64,000 bases of DNA from Apilactobacillus waqarii (GCF_019061205.1 NZ_JAHQYH010000002.1:1-64000); one strand, 5' to 3'; positions 1-8,911 are shown, counted from the stretch's first letter. The notes: a model not told the origin generated them from the sequence alone. Numbers and translations: made by a program.

Positions 1-485
1 GTGCGGTCATCGGTAAAAAAGAAATTATCGAATCACTTCAAGCACCAGCAAACGTGTACACAACCGCCGGAAACCCTGTTACCACAGCGGCTGCCATGGC
101 CACAATCGACGTCATCGAAGACGAACATCTACTAGAACGTAGTGAGCGTTTAGGCGTTAAATCCAAAGTATTCTTTGATAGAATGAAAGAGAAGTACAGT
201 TTTGTCGGTGACGTTAGAATGTACGGACTTGACGGTGGAATTGATATCATTAATCCTAAGACCGGAAAAGCTGACGTTAAAGTAGCGACAAAACTAATCT
301 ATCGTATGTTCGAACTAGGGGTAATCATGATTACCGTTAAGGGAAACGTACTTAGATTCCAACCACCTTTGGTAATTACCGAAGAACAACTAGAAAAGGC
401 CTTTGACGTTATCGACCAAGCGATGGATGATGAAGAAAATGGTCGCATTCAATTCGATAAGACTATCGGTTGGAGTACTGATTAA
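1..485 (+). CDS. Class III PLP aminotransferase, C-terminal part (5' end outside window)
   Basis: Fold-type I pyridoxal-phosphate enzyme moving an amino group from an omega- or delta-amino compound (4-aminobutyrate, acetylornithine or similar) to a keto acid. The frame is open from base 3 and starts with AVIGKKEIIESL, the stretch that directly follows the PLP-lysine region in this family, then YTTAGNPVTTAAAMATIDVI, the conserved small-residue helix. About 160 C-terminal residues are present; the PLP lysine and start codon lie upstream. It ends 23 bases before a C1 peptidase gene with no terminator between, so the two are probably cotranscribed. The substrate cannot be decided from this fragment; GABA-type and ornithine-type enzymes are both possible. 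Confidence 0.8.
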   Translation, partial: AVIGKKEIIESLQAPANVYTTAGNPVTTAAAMATIDVIEDEHLLERSERLGVKSKVFFDRMKEKYSFVGDVRMYGLDGGIDIINPKTGKADVKVATKLIYRMFELGVIMITVKGNVLRFQPPLVITEEQLEKAFDVIDQAMDDEENGRIQFDKTIGWSTD

Positions 486-508
486 TAAGCTAATTAGGGG
501 TGTAATTA

Positions 509-1825
509 ATGGCTCATACTAAGTTAACGCAAGAGTTCTTTGATGCAATGCGCGAAAAATATGACAATGATCCAAAAAACAAGGTATTACAACGTTCCGT
601 TATGAAGAACGGCATTAACAATACCGCCAAAGATAACCGAGTAGTGGCTAAATTAAACCACACATACTCCGTAGAAATCGATACTGGTAAGGTATCAAAC
701 CAAAAACGTTCTGGTCGTTGCTGGCTATTCTCATTGTTAAACGTTTTAAAACATGACTTTGCGAAACGCTACGACGTAAAGGACTTTGAACTATCACAAA
801 GCTACCTATTCTTCTGGGATAAGGTAGAACGTGCCAACATCTTTTACGACCGCATTATCGATACTGCTGACAAGCCTTTCGACGATCGTGAACTTCGCTG
901 CTACTTAGCTGCACCGGGTGCAGATGGTGGTGAATGGGGCATGGCAGTTGCGCTAGTTCAAAAGTACGGTGTAATGCCAACTTCTGCCTTTCCCGAAAGC
1001 AATGTAACCGAAGATACCTCCGATTTAAAGGAAGTATTGAACCGTAAGTTACGTCGTGACGCAATGGTGTTACGTGACATGATTCATGCCGGAAAAAGTG
1101 ATGCCGAAATCGCCGAAAAACGTAAGGAAATGCTAAAAGAAGTTTACAAAATTGCTGGTTTCGCATGTGGTGTTCCACGTGAAACATTTACCTTTGAATA
1201 CCGTGATGACAAGCAAAACTACCATGTAGATGCAGACATTACACCTAAACAATTCTTTGATAAATACTTCGAAATTGATTTAGATGATTACGTCGTTTTA
1301 GGTAATTATCCTAACCGTAAGATGGAACAATTATTCCGTAACAAGGCCGGTCAAAACGTCGTTGGCGGTCGCCAAGTTGAATTCTTAAACATGCCAATGG
1401 ATGTGTTAAAGGATGCTGCGATTGCACAATTAAAGGATGGTGAAACTGTCTGGTTTGCCAACACCGTGACTGAACAATCAGACCGCCAAAACGGTCTATT
1501 AGACGACGATTTATACCGTCGTGCTGAATTATTTGATATCGACATGAACATGGATAAGGCCCAACGTTTGGATTACTACGACAACATTCCTAACCACGCG
1601 ATGACACTTACTGGTGTCGACATTGTCGACGACAAACCAACTAAGTGGAAGGTCGAAAACTCTTGGGGTGAAAAGGTCGGCGAAAAGGGTTACTTCGTAA
1701 TGGCAGATAACTGGATGGACAATAACGTCTTCGAAGTAATCGTCAACAAGAAGTACCTAACCGATTCACAAAGACAATTATTAGAACAAACCCCAGTCGA
1801 TTTAGAACCTTGGGCAGCAGTATAA
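509..1825 (+). CDS. C1 cysteine peptidase, PepC/PepE/PepG (bleomycin hydrolase) family, copy 1
   Basis: Cytosolic papain-fold peptidase of 438 residues that finishes degradation of imported peptides. The catalytic Cys71 lies in QKRSGRCWLF, the histidine near 363 in NHAMTLTGVD, and the asparagine near 384 in VENSWG. The length matches the lactobacillar PepE/PepG endopeptidases (about 437) slightly better than PepC aminopeptidase (about 449). In this family a C-terminal arm in the active site sets amino- versus endopeptidase action; this one ends in DLEPWAAV. It is followed after 14 bases by a paralogue with the same architecture. The start is supported by TTAGGGG just upstream. Its coding sequence contains a consensus parS site. 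Exact subfamily is uncertain. Confidence 0.9.
   Translation: MAHTKLTQEFFDAMREKYDNDPKNKVLQRSVMKNGINNTAKDNRVVAKLNHTYSVEIDTGKVSNQKRSGRCWLFSLLNVLKHDFAKRYDVKDFELSQSYLFFWDKVERANIFYDRIIDTADKPFDDRELRCYLAAPGADGGEWGMAVALVQKYGVMPTSAFPESNVTEDTSDLKEVLNRKLRRDAMVLRDMIHAGKSDAEIAEKRKEMLKEVYKIAGFACGVPRETFTFEYRDDKQNYHVDADITPKQFFDKYFEIDLDDYVVLGNYPNRKMEQLFRNKAGQNVVGGRQVEFLNMPMDVLKDAAIAQLKDGETVWFANTVTEQSDRQNGLLDDDLYRRAELFDIDMNMDKAQRLDYYDNIPNHAMTLTGVDIVDDKPTKWKVENSWGEKVGEKGYFVMADNWMDNNVFEVIVNKKYLTDSQRQLLEQTPVDLEPWAAV
1171..1186. other. parS-like ParB/Spo0J binding site, consensus match
   Basis: TGTTCCACGTGAAACA matches the 16-bp Bacillus subtilis parS consensus at every position. It lies inside the first C1 peptidase gene. 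parS sites in Firmicutes are commonly intragenic, cluster around the replication origin, and load ParB and SMC. Binding is inferred from sequence only. Confidence 0.65.
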
Positions 1826-1839
1826 GGAGGACGTAGATA

Positions 1840-3165
1840 ATGACTGAAACAAAAATTACCGAACAAAATCTAAAAGAATTACGTGCGGCCTACGAAAAAA
1901 ATCCTACCAATGCAATTTTGGAAAGAACCGTAACACAAAATGGAATTGGCAATGTTTCATACGATGAAACAGCCACTGAAAAACTAAATCCCGTCTTTTC
2001 TGTTGAAGTGAAGACGGGTAAGGTGTCAAACCAAAAACAATCAGGTCGTTGCTGGATGTTTGCGTTATTAAACACCTTAAAGCACCAATTTGGCGCTAAA
2101 TACAACGTTAAAGATTTCGAATTATCCCAAAACTATCTATTTTTCTGGGATAAGATTGAACGTGCTAACATCTTTTACGACCGCATCGTAAACACTGCGG
2201 ACAAGCCACTAGATGACCGTACCGTTCAATACTTCCTAGAAGTTGGACCAGGTGCAGATGGTGGTCAATGGGCAATGGCCGTAGCATTAGTCCAAAAATA
2301 CGGGGTTGTGCCAACCACTGCGTTTAGTGAAACCAACGTTTCTGAAAGTACCGGTGATTTGAAATCAATTTTGAATTACAAACTAAGAAACGATGCGTTC
2401 AAATTACGTAACATGGTAAACGACGGTGTGTCTGAAGAAGACGTCCATGACGCTAGAGAACAAATGCTAGCTGAAGTTTACAAGATTGCTGCGTACTCAC
2501 TTGGCGTGCCGCCAAAGACCTTTGACTTTGAATACAGGGATGATAACGACAACTATCATATTGATCGTGACTTGACCCCTAAGGCATTCTATGAAAAGTA
2601 CCTATCAGATGCTGATTTAGACGATTACGTCGTCCTAAGTAACTCTCCTGACAAGGAATACGACAAGATGTATCGCTTATCAGCGCAAGAAAACGTGGTT
2701 GATGGAAGAAAGATTGAATTCTTGAATCTACCAATGGAAGACCTAAAAAATGCTGCAATTGCGCAATTAAAAGATGGTCAAGCTGTTTGGTTTGCTAACG
2801 ACATTGCTCGTCAATCTGACCGTAAAAAAGGCTTTCTAGCTGAAAACCTATACCATTACGATGAACTTTTTGATGTTGACTTATCAATGAGTAAAAAAGA
2901 ACGTCTACAATACCATGAAGCTAACGTTTCACATGCCACTGCATTAACCGGTGTCGATTTAGTTGATGATAAACCAACTAAATGGAAAGTGGAAAATTCA
3001 TGGGGATCAAAGAATGGTGTCAACGGATATTTCATCATGGATGATGGTTGGATGAACGAATATGTATACGAAATTGTAATAAATAAAAAATATTTATCTA
3101 ATGATAAAACCGCGCTATTAAGCCAATCTCCGGTCGAATTAGACCCTTGGGATTCATTAGAATAA
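1840..3165 (+). CDS. C1 cysteine peptidase, PepC/PepE/PepG family, copy 2
   Basis: Paralogue of the preceding gene, 441 residues, same role in cytosolic peptide breakdown. The catalytic cysteine is again residue 71 (QKQSGRCWMF); the histidine is in SHATALTGVD and the asparagine in VENSWGS. It shares long blocks with copy 1, such as FELSQ(S/N)YLFFWDK and ERANIFYDRI, and differs mainly in the middle and at the C-terminal arm, which ends ELDPWDSLE. The ribosome-binding site is AAGGAGG before the ATG. It is the last gene before the triple T-box leader. The tandem arrangement implies an old duplication with possible divergence in cleavage preference, which cannot be read from the sequence. Confidence 0.9.
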   Translation: MTETKITEQNLKELRAAYEKNPTNAILERTVTQNGIGNVSYDETATEKLNPVFSVEVKTGKVSNQKQSGRCWMFALLNTLKHQFGAKYNVKDFELSQNYLFFWDKIERANIFYDRIVNTADKPLDDRTVQYFLEVGPGADGGQWAMAVALVQKYGVVPTTAFSETNVSESTGDLKSILNYKLRNDAFKLRNMVNDGVSEEDVHDAREQMLAEVYKIAAYSLGVPPKTFDFEYRDDNDNYHIDRDLTPKAFYEKYLSDADLDDYVVLSNSPDKEYDKMYRLSAQENVVDGRKIEFLNLPMEDLKNAAIAQLKDGQAVWFANDIARQSDRKKGFLAENLYHYDELFDVDLSMSKKERLQYHEANVSHATALTGVDLVDDKPTKWKVENSWGSKNGVNGYFIMDDGWMNEYVYEIVINKKYLSNDKTALLSQSPVELDPWDSLE

Positions 3166-3175
3166 AATTAAAGCA

Positions 3176-3204
3176 TTGCAATTTTTCTGAGAAGGTATTA
3201 ACAT
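3176..3204 (+). promoter_or_regulatory. Putative promoter of the argGH leader
   Basis: TTGCAA and TAACAT separated by 17 bases, directly upstream of the first T-box. No comparable promoter was seen between the three T-box modules, so one transcript probably crosses all three. The -10 is weak. Confidence 0.45.
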
Positions 3205-3467
3205 AAGTGACAATCAAATAAGACGTTGAACAGGAATTTTAATTATTGAGTGTTTCACAGGGAGCTCACGGTTATGAGAGTGAGTAACACGGTAGTTAAA
3301 TCGTACCTGAGAGTCATTTTTCGAAATGAGTAGAAAAAATCGTAGGCGGCGTTAACGCTGAAGTTATTATAACTTCTCGAGCTAGTATTCGTGAGAATAC
3401 TAGGAATTGAGGTGGCACCGCGATTTTATTCGTCCTCTTGGATATCTTATCCAAGAGGATTTTTTTA
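3205..3467 (+). promoter_or_regulatory. T-box leader 1 of 3, with intrinsic terminator
   Basis: tRNA-sensing leader RNA. A Stem I upper helix can form from CTCAC and GTGAG around 3266-3285, and a lower helix between about 3238 and 3300. The 3' side of the specifier loop is TAACAC, which puts CAC (3288-3290, followed by G) at the specifier position; AAC one frame away is an alternative. A stem II GAAATGAGTAG motif lies near 3325 and a stem III hairpin at 3384-3402. The T-box sequence GAGGTGGCACCGCG spans 3409-3422, and the terminator hairpin 3434-3459 is followed by a T run. The terminator strand CCTC competes with GAGG of the antiterminator, as in classical T-boxes. Confidence 0.88.
3434..3467 (+). 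terminator. Regulated terminator of T-box 1
   Basis: CCTCTTGGATA pairs with TATCCAAGAGG (3449-3459), followed by TTTTTTT. It is mutually exclusive with the antiterminator. Confidence 0.88.
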
Positions 3468-3489
3468 TACCCAAAAATAAATATCAATT

Positions 3490-3745
3490 TTAAAAACAGT
3501 GATTAGGAATTTTAGTTAATTCAGCCATTTACAGAGAACTTAGCAAAGCCGGGTGAGAGCTAAGGATGACATTAATTAAATCGTACCTATGAGTTTGAAT
3601 TCGAAATGAGTAGAATTCACCGTTAACGCGTTATCGTTAAAGTTTGTATGAACTTTATGAGCTGATGTTCGTGAGAATGTCAGAAACTGAGGTGGAACCA
3701 CGATTAGTCGTCCTCTAGGATTTATTCCTAGGGGACTTTTTTTAT
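3490..3745 (+). promoter_or_regulatory. T-box leader 2 of 3, with intrinsic terminator
   Basis: Second complete module. The upper helix is CTTAGC/GCTAAG (about 3539-3563). The lower helix pairs TTAGTTAAT with ATTAATTAA, leaving GATGAC as the 3' side of the specifier loop, so GAC (Asp, 3568-3570, followed by A) is the best specifier. A GAAATGAGTAG motif is present near 3604. The T-box element GAGGTGGAACCACG (3689-3702) departs from the usual ACCGCG by one base. A terminator follows at 3709-3745. The bulge base (TGGA) does not match the G73 expected for tRNA-Asp, so the specifier is a prediction only. Confidence 0.85.
3709..3745 (+). terminator. Regulated terminator of T-box 2
   Basis: GTCCTCTAGGA pairs with TCCTAGGGGAC (3726-3736), followed by a run of T. 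Confidence 0.85.
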
Positions 3746-3769
3746 ATAAATATTTGCATGATGATCAAG

Positions 3770-4012
3770 AATTTAATCAAACCAATCATTTACAGAGAAA
3801 TTAACGTTGATGAGAGTTAATAATGACATTTGATTAATCGTACTTGTGAGTGAGCTTCGAAACGAGTAGAAGCACACGTTGGCGGCGTTAACGCGGAAGT
3901 CATTGACTTTATGAGCTAGCATTCGCGAGGGTGTTAGAAAGTGAGGTGGTACCGCGAATACATCGTCCTCTATAGAAATTAAAATTTCATTGTTTATATA
4001 CAAAAAAGGAGG
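3770..4012 (+). promoter_or_regulatory. T-box leader 3 of 3, apparently without a terminator
   Basis: Third module. The upper helix is TTAAC/GTTAA. The lower helix pairs TTAATCAAA with TTTGATTAA, giving GAC (3825-3827, followed by A) at the specifier position. The T-box element is GAGGTGGTACCGCG (3943-3956). No GC-rich hairpin with a T run follows. Instead TCCTC (3966-3970), the 3' strand of the antiterminator, is complementary to GAGGA (4009-4013) within the argG ribosome-binding site GGAGGA. That layout suggests control of translation initiation rather than termination. The folding was done by eye. Confidence 0.78.
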
Positions 4013-4013
4013 A

Positions 4014-4029
4014 TGTTTCACATGAAACA
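4014..4029. other. Degenerate parS-like palindrome overlapping the argG start
   Basis: TGTTTCACATGAAACA differs from the parS form TGTTTCACGTGAAACA only at one central base (G to A). It overlaps the argG start codon. The central change breaks the palindrome, so ParB binding is uncertain. Confidence 0.35.
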
Positions 4030-5323
4030 ATCAAAGAAAATCGTTTTAGCATATTCCGGAGGATTAGATACATCAGTTTCAATCGCATGGTTAATCGAAC
4101 AAGGTTTTGACGTAATTGCCTGCTGCATTAACGTAGGTGAAGATTACGGGGAACATAAAGATTTAAACCAAATTAAAGAAAAAGCATTAAAGGTTGGTGC
4201 CATCAAGTCATACGTTGTTGATGCACTAGACGAATTCGCTGAAGACTTCCTACTAACTGCATTAGACGCTAACGCAATGTATGAAGGGCAATACCCATTG
4301 AGCTCAGCGCTATCTCGTCCTTTAATGAGTCAAAAGCTAGTTGAAATTGCTCACCAAGAAGGTGCCGAATACATCTGTCATGGTTGTACCGGTAAAGGAA
4401 ACGACCAAGTTCGTTTCGACGTAGCTATCCATTCTCTAGATCCAAAATTGACAGTGGTTACTCCAGTTCGTCAATGGCACTGGAACAGAGAAGAAGAAAT
4501 CGAATTTGCTAAGAAACACAACATCGATATTCCAATTGATTTAGATTCTCCATATTCAATCGACGCCAACATCTGGGGACGTGCTAATGAATGTGGTGTC
4601 CTAGAAAATCCATGGAACCAAGCTCCAGAAGACGCCTTCGATATTACTAAACCAATCGAAGAAACTCCAGACCAACCAGAATTTATGGACATCACCTTTA
4701 AACAAGGTAAGCCAGTCGCAGTTAACGGCGTTGAAATGAACTTCGTTGACGTTATCAAAAAGGTTAATATCGTTGCCGGCGAACACGGCGTCGGTCGTAT
4801 CGATCACATCGAAAACCGTCTAGTAGGAATCAAATCCAGAGAAGTATACGAAGCACCAGGTGCTACCGTATTACTAAAGGCCCACAAGGCAATGGAAGAC
4901 CTAACTATGGAAAGAGATTTAGCTCACTTCAAGCCAATGATTGAACAACAAATCGCTAACCTTACCTACAACGGTTTATAGTTCTCACCATTGATGAAGT
5001 CACTAAAGGCATTTATCCAATCATCACAAGACACTGTGAGTGGAACAGTTAAAGTGAAGTTGTTCAAGGGTAACGTTTACGTAGTCGCTTCTAAGTCAGA
5101 AGAATCACTATACGACGAAGACCTAGCTACTTACACTGCAGCCGATTCATTCGATCAAAATGCTTCAGTTGGTTTCATCAAACTATGGGGACTACCTACT
5201 CAAGTTGCATCACAAGTAAAACAAAAGAATTTACAAAAGAATTTTATGAAAGATGTTATGAAGACTCAAACAAAGGAAAAGGTTCTAGTTGAAAACAAGT
5301 TAGAAGGTGAATCTGATGAGTGA
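4022..5323 (+). pseudogene. argG: Argininosuccinate synthase interrupted by an in-frame TAG
   Basis: ArgG joins citrulline and aspartate with ATP in arginine synthesis. The ATP loop AYSGGLDTS is at residues 10-18. The frame continues in register to 5323, but TAG at 4979-4981 replaces the tryptophan of the conserved YNGLWFSPL segment, so the product stops after 319 residues. The rest, including the conserved [13 protein letters not shown] and [11 protein letters not shown] blocks, is downstream in the same frame. TGG to TAG is a single transition. The start at 4022 is preferred over the ATG at 4013 because GGAGG ends at 4012, giving a spacing of 9. A 30-residue polar tail follows the usual C-terminus. 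It could be a recent pseudogene, a suppressed codon or a sequencing error. Confidence 0.88.
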
Positions 5324-6713
5324 GAAACTATGGGGCGGTCGTTTTAATGGCGATGCCAATGACTTATTCTTGAGGCTCGGCGCCTCAATCAATGTTGATA
5401 TCAAGATGGCAAACGAAGACATCGAGGGATCAATTGCTCATGCCACAATGTTAAGCCACGTTGGTATCATCACAGAGGCCGAAAAAGACCAAATCGTGAA
5501 TGGTTTAAAAGCAATTAAGGAAGAATTTAATGAAGGAAACCTTCATTTTAGCTACCAAAACGAAGACATTCATATGAATGTCGAAACAGTGCTAACCGAA
5601 AAAATCGGTGCTGTCGCTGGAAAACTCCACACCGCACGTTCAAGAAACGATCAAGTGGCACTAGACTTTCATTTATACCTAAAGAAACGTCTACCACAAA
5701 TCATGGCACTAATTAGGAGTTTTCAAAGTGAATTGGTTAACCTAGCCGATGAAAATTTAGAAACCATTATGCCAGGATATACCCATTTACAACACGCTCA
5801 ACCAATCTCATTTGCCCATTACCTAATGGCCTACTACGAAATGTTAGACCGTGATTACGACAGGTTCGAATTCAACCAAAAGCATACCAATATGTCACCA
5901 ATTGGTGCTGCCGCTCTTGCGGGAACAACGTTTCCAATCGATCCTCATTTCACCGCCGACGAGTTAGGTTTAGATGCACCTTACAACAACTCCATCGATG
6001 CTGTATCAGATAGGGACTTCGCCATTGAATTTCTAAGTAATGCTTCCATTCTAATGATGCACTTATCAAGACTCTGCGAAGAAATTTGCTTATGGTCTAG
6101 CTACGAATTCAAGTACGTCGAACTATCAGACGCATTCAGTACTGGAAGCTCAATCATGCCACAAAAAAAGAACCCTGACATGTGTGAACTAATTAGAGGT
6201 AAAACCGGAGTGGTATACGGTCACCTAAATGCATTACTAGCAACGATGAAATCATTGCCACTGGCATACAACAAGGATTTACAAGAAGACAAGGCTGGCG
6301 TGTTTGATACAGTCGAAAATATCGAACCCATCCTACAATTAATGACCGAAATGATTGCGACAATGCAGGTCAATAAAGACCTGATTCTACAAGCGGTCGA
6401 AAAGGACTTTTCAAACGCAACTGAATTAGCTGATTACCTATCAGCCAAAGGATTACCATTTAGGCAAGCTCACCGTATCGCCGGTGAATTAGTTGCCAAA
6501 TGCATAACCGAAAATTGTTACTTACAGGATCTATCATTAGAACAACTACATAACTATTCAGACTTGTTTGAAGAAGACATCTACGAAGATTTGAAACCAC
6601 ATGTCGCAATTCAAAGAAGAAAGAGTTATGGGTCAACTGGTTTTAATGAAGTCAATAAACAGATTGAAAAAGCGAAAGAAAAACTAAAGGGAGAAATGAA
6701 TCATGAAGAATAA
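5316..6713 (+). CDS. argH: Argininosuccinate lyase
   Basis: Fumarase/aspartase-superfamily enzyme splitting argininosuccinate into arginine and fumarate, the last step of arginine synthesis. It has 465 residues, the normal length. The N-terminus [10 protein letters not shown] is typical, and the flexible catalytic loop [12 protein letters not shown] lies near residues 276-288. [10 protein letters not shown] and the [12 protein letters not shown] histidine region are intact. The ATG at 5316 overlaps the end of argG by 8 bases and follows AGAAGGTGA. The preceding argG is broken, so this intact enzyme may have no substrate unless citrulline is converted another way. It overlaps the next gene by 11 bases, implying translational coupling within the T-box operon. 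Confidence 0.95.
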   Translation: MSEKLWGGRFNGDANDLFLRLGASINVDIKMANEDIEGSIAHATMLSHVGIITEAEKDQIVNGLKAIKEEFNEGNLHFSYQNEDIHMNVETVLTEKIGAVAGKLHTARSRNDQVALDFHLYLKKRLPQIMALIRSFQSELVNLADENLETIMPGYTHLQHAQPISFAHYLMAYYEMLDRDYDRFEFNQKHTNMSPIGAAALAGTTFPIDPHFTADELGLDAPYNNSIDAVSDRDFAIEFLSNASILMMHLSRLCEEICLWSSYEFKYVELSDAFSTGSSIMPQKKNPDMCELIRGKTGVVYGHLNALLATMKSLPLAYNKDLQEDKAGVFDTVENIEPILQLMTEMIATMQVNKDLILQAVEKDFSNATELADYLSAKGLPFRQAHRIAGELVAKCITENCYLQDLSLEQLHNYSDLFEEDIYEDLKPHVAIQRRKSYGSTGFNEVNKQIEKAKEKLKGEMNHEE

Positions 6714-8193
6714 AATGAAACATTCCGTGTTAATTACCATGTTGCTAATGATTGCAACACTATTCGTAACAGCATTCACTGTTCCAAGTGTTCAAGCATC
6801 AGCTTCTGATAACTCACTACAACAAATTAAGCAAAAAGGTTACATCGTAATGGGAACTGCACCAGATTATCCTCCATACGAATTTATTGGAAAAGATAAC
6901 GGTGGTTCAAAGGTTTACGGTGCCGATATCGAATTAGGTAAGGCCATCGCCAAGGACTTAGGAGTAAAACTAAAGGTTAAATCAATGGGATTTGACTCAC
7001 TACTAGTTGCGCTTCAAACTAAAAAAGTTGATATGGTTATTGCAGGGATGAACGAAACCCCTGAAAGAGCCAAGAGTGTCGACTTCAGTAAGACTTATTA
7101 CTCATCTGGATTGAGTTTGGTATTAAACAGTGCCGACGACAAGAAAATCAAGTCATACAAGGACTTACAAGGTAAGACTATCGGTGCTCAAATCGGATCA
7201 GTACAATACGACGCTGTGAAGAAGGGTATCAAGAACATTAACCTAAAGGGAATGGAAAACATCAACGATTTAATTCTTGCTTTGAAGTCGGGAAAAATTC
7301 AAGCCATTCCACTAGATACTGCTGTAGCTCAAGCTTACGCAGCCCACAACCCAGGTCTAAAGATTATTGACGCTAAGATGCCTGGTCAAGAAAGCTCAAA
7401 CAAGATTGCATTCTTCAAGGGTGCTACTAGCCTAGAAAACGCTGCTAACAAGACAATTGATAAGGTTAACAAGGATAACCTATACACCAAGAAATTCGTT
7501 CCAGCAGCCGCAAAACACATTACTAACAACAAGTCACAATCACAATTTGAAACAATGTGGCAATACAAGAACTTCTTTATCTCAGGTATTGAATACACAA
7601 TGATCATCTCAGTAGTATCAGTATTCTTCGGTATCATCTTAGGAATTATATTTGCGCTAATGAGATTAAGTCATAACTGGCTATTACATTCAATCGCCGT
7701 TTGCTACATCGAATTCATTCGTGGAACACCTCAATTAGTACAAATTATGTTCATCTACTTTGGTCTAGGTACCATCGTTAACGTTCCAGCCTTAACTTCA
7801 GGAATCATCGCTATTTCCATTAACTCTGGGGCCTACGTCGCCGAAATCATTAGAGGGGGAATTAATTCTATCTCTGATGGTCAAAGCGAAGCCGCATTAT
7901 CACTTGGTCTATCCAAGAAACAATCAATGCAATACATCGTGTTACCACAAGCCTTCAAGAATATCTGGCCTGCACTTGGTAACGAACTAGTAACATTGAT
8001 CAAGGATAGTTCACTAGCATCCGTAATTGGGGTTGGAGAACTAATGTATCAAATGAGAGCTGTTCAAGCTGATACCTACCTAGGTGTCGCACCAATCGCT
8101 GTCATTATGGTCATTTACTTCGTAATCACATTTACAATTTCTAGAATCATGAAACACTTAGAAGGGAAGATTAGCCATGGAACCAATGATTAA
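6703..8193 (+). CDS. Polar amino-acid ABC transporter, substrate-binding protein fused to permease
   Basis: Membrane component of 496 residues for uptake of a polar amino acid. A signal or anchor segment occupies residues about 6-33. A family 3 binding domain follows to about 270 ([36 protein letters not shown]). The permease domain has about five membrane helices and the EAA loop [14 protein letters not shown]. Fusion of binding protein and permease is the GlnP style of lactic acid bacteria. It sits in an operon with argG and argH under T-box control, so arginine, aspartate, glutamate, glutamine or histidine are plausible substrates; which one is unknown. The stop overlaps the ATPase gene. 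A second system of the same design lies at 60168-62347. Confidence 0.9.
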   Translation: MKNKMKHSVLITMLLMIATLFVTAFTVPSVQASASDNSLQQIKQKGYIVMGTAPDYPPYEFIGKDNGGSKVYGADIELGKAIAKDLGVKLKVKSMGFDSLLVALQTKKVDMVIAGMNETPERAKSVDFSKTYYSSGLSLVLNSADDKKIKSYKDLQGKTIGAQIGSVQYDAVKKGIKNINLKGMENINDLILALKSGKIQAIPLDTAVAQAYAAHNPGLKIIDAKMPGQESSNKIAFFKGATSLENAANKTIDKVNKDNLYTKKFVPAAAKHITNNKSQSQFETMWQYKNFFISGIEYTMIISVVSVFFGIILGIIFALMRLSHNWLLHSIAVCYIEFIRGTPQLVQIMFIYFGLGTIVNVPALTSGIIAISINSGAYVAEIIRGGINSISDGQSEAALSLGLSKKQSMQYIVLPQAFKNIWPALGNELVTLIKDSSLASVIGVGELMYQMRAVQADTYLGVAPIAVIMVIYFVITFTISRIMKHLEGKISHGTND

Positions 8194-8911
8194 AATTGAA
8201 AATTTAACCAAAAAATTTAAAAATAATACCATCTTTTCTGACATCAATGCTGAAGTCCACAAGGGTGAAGTAATCTCACTTTTAGGTCCTTCTGGTGCCG
8301 GTAAGAGTACTTTCCTTCGTTGCATTAACATGCTAGGTGAACCAACTTCTGGAAAGATTCTATTGGATGGTAAAGACCTAGTAAGCAGTTCTGAAAAGGA
8401 ACTAATTCAATTAAGAACCCACATCGGAATGGTGTTCCAAAGCTTTAACTTGTTTGAAAACAAGACAGTCATCGATAACATCACACTAGCACCCATCAAG
8501 GTTAAGGGTATTAGTAAGGAAGACGCTGAAGATAAGGCTCACGAATTACTTAAGACCGTTGGCCTAGATGACAAGGCAAACGTTTACCCAGATAGCCTAT
8601 CAGGTGGACAAGCCCAACGTATCGCAATCGTACGTGCGCTAGCCATGGATCCTGAAGTAATCCTATTCGATGAACCAACTTCAGCATTGGACCCTGAAAA
8701 GGTCGGTGAAGTACTAAGCGTTATGCAAGACTTAGCTAAGAAGGACATGACCATGATTATCGTTACTCATGAAATGGAATTCGCTAAGAATGTTTCAGAC
8801 GAAATTTGGTTTATGGATGAAGGAAAGATTCAAGAAAAACAAGCTCCACAAGACTTCTTCGCAAATCCTAAAACCCCTAACGCCCAACGTTTTTTAAGTA
8901 AAATGATTTAA
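8177..8911 (+). CDS. Polar amino-acid ABC transporter, ATP-binding protein
   Basis: Cytoplasmic ATPase of 244 residues energising the fused permease encoded just upstream, whose stop it overlaps by 17 bases. The Walker A is GPSGAGKST, the signature LSGGQAQR, the Walker [15 protein letters not shown], and the H-loop is in IVTHEMEFA. The length and the QxxR-type motifs match GlnQ/ArtP/HisP proteins. A second start ([11 protein letters not shown]) lies three codons in and cannot be excluded. The gene ends the T-box operon and is followed by an intrinsic terminator. Confidence 0.93.
   Translation: MEPMIKIENLTKKFKNNTIFSDINAEVHKGEVISLLGPSGAGKSTFLRCINMLGEPTSGKILLDGKDLVSSSEKELIQLRTHIGMVFQSFNLFENKTVIDNITLAPIKVKGISKEDAEDKAHELLKTVGLDDKANVYPDSLSGGQAQRIAIVRALAMDPEVILFDEPTSALDPEKVGEVLSVMQDLAKKDMTMIIVTHEMEFAKNVSDEIWFMDEGKIQEKQAPQDFFANPKTPNAQRFLSKMI

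Noticed and set aside
855-1187. Long open frame on the minus strand within the first peptidase gene
   Set aside because: It is antisense to a gene with complete catalytic motifs, has no ribosome-binding site, and encodes no recognisable protein.
4013-4021. ATG at 4013 as the argG start
   Set aside because: It touches the Shine-Dalgarno (GGAGG ends at 4012). The ATG at 4022 has a spacing of 9 and gives the typical ArgG N-terminus.
3773-4030. Minus-strand open frame across the third T-box
   Set aside because: It overlaps conserved RNA structure and the argG start; its start arises from the parS-like palindrome.
4991-5323. Separate small gene downstream of argG
   Set aside because: The frame is continuous with argG and its sequence is the conserved C-terminal domain of argininosuccinate synthase.
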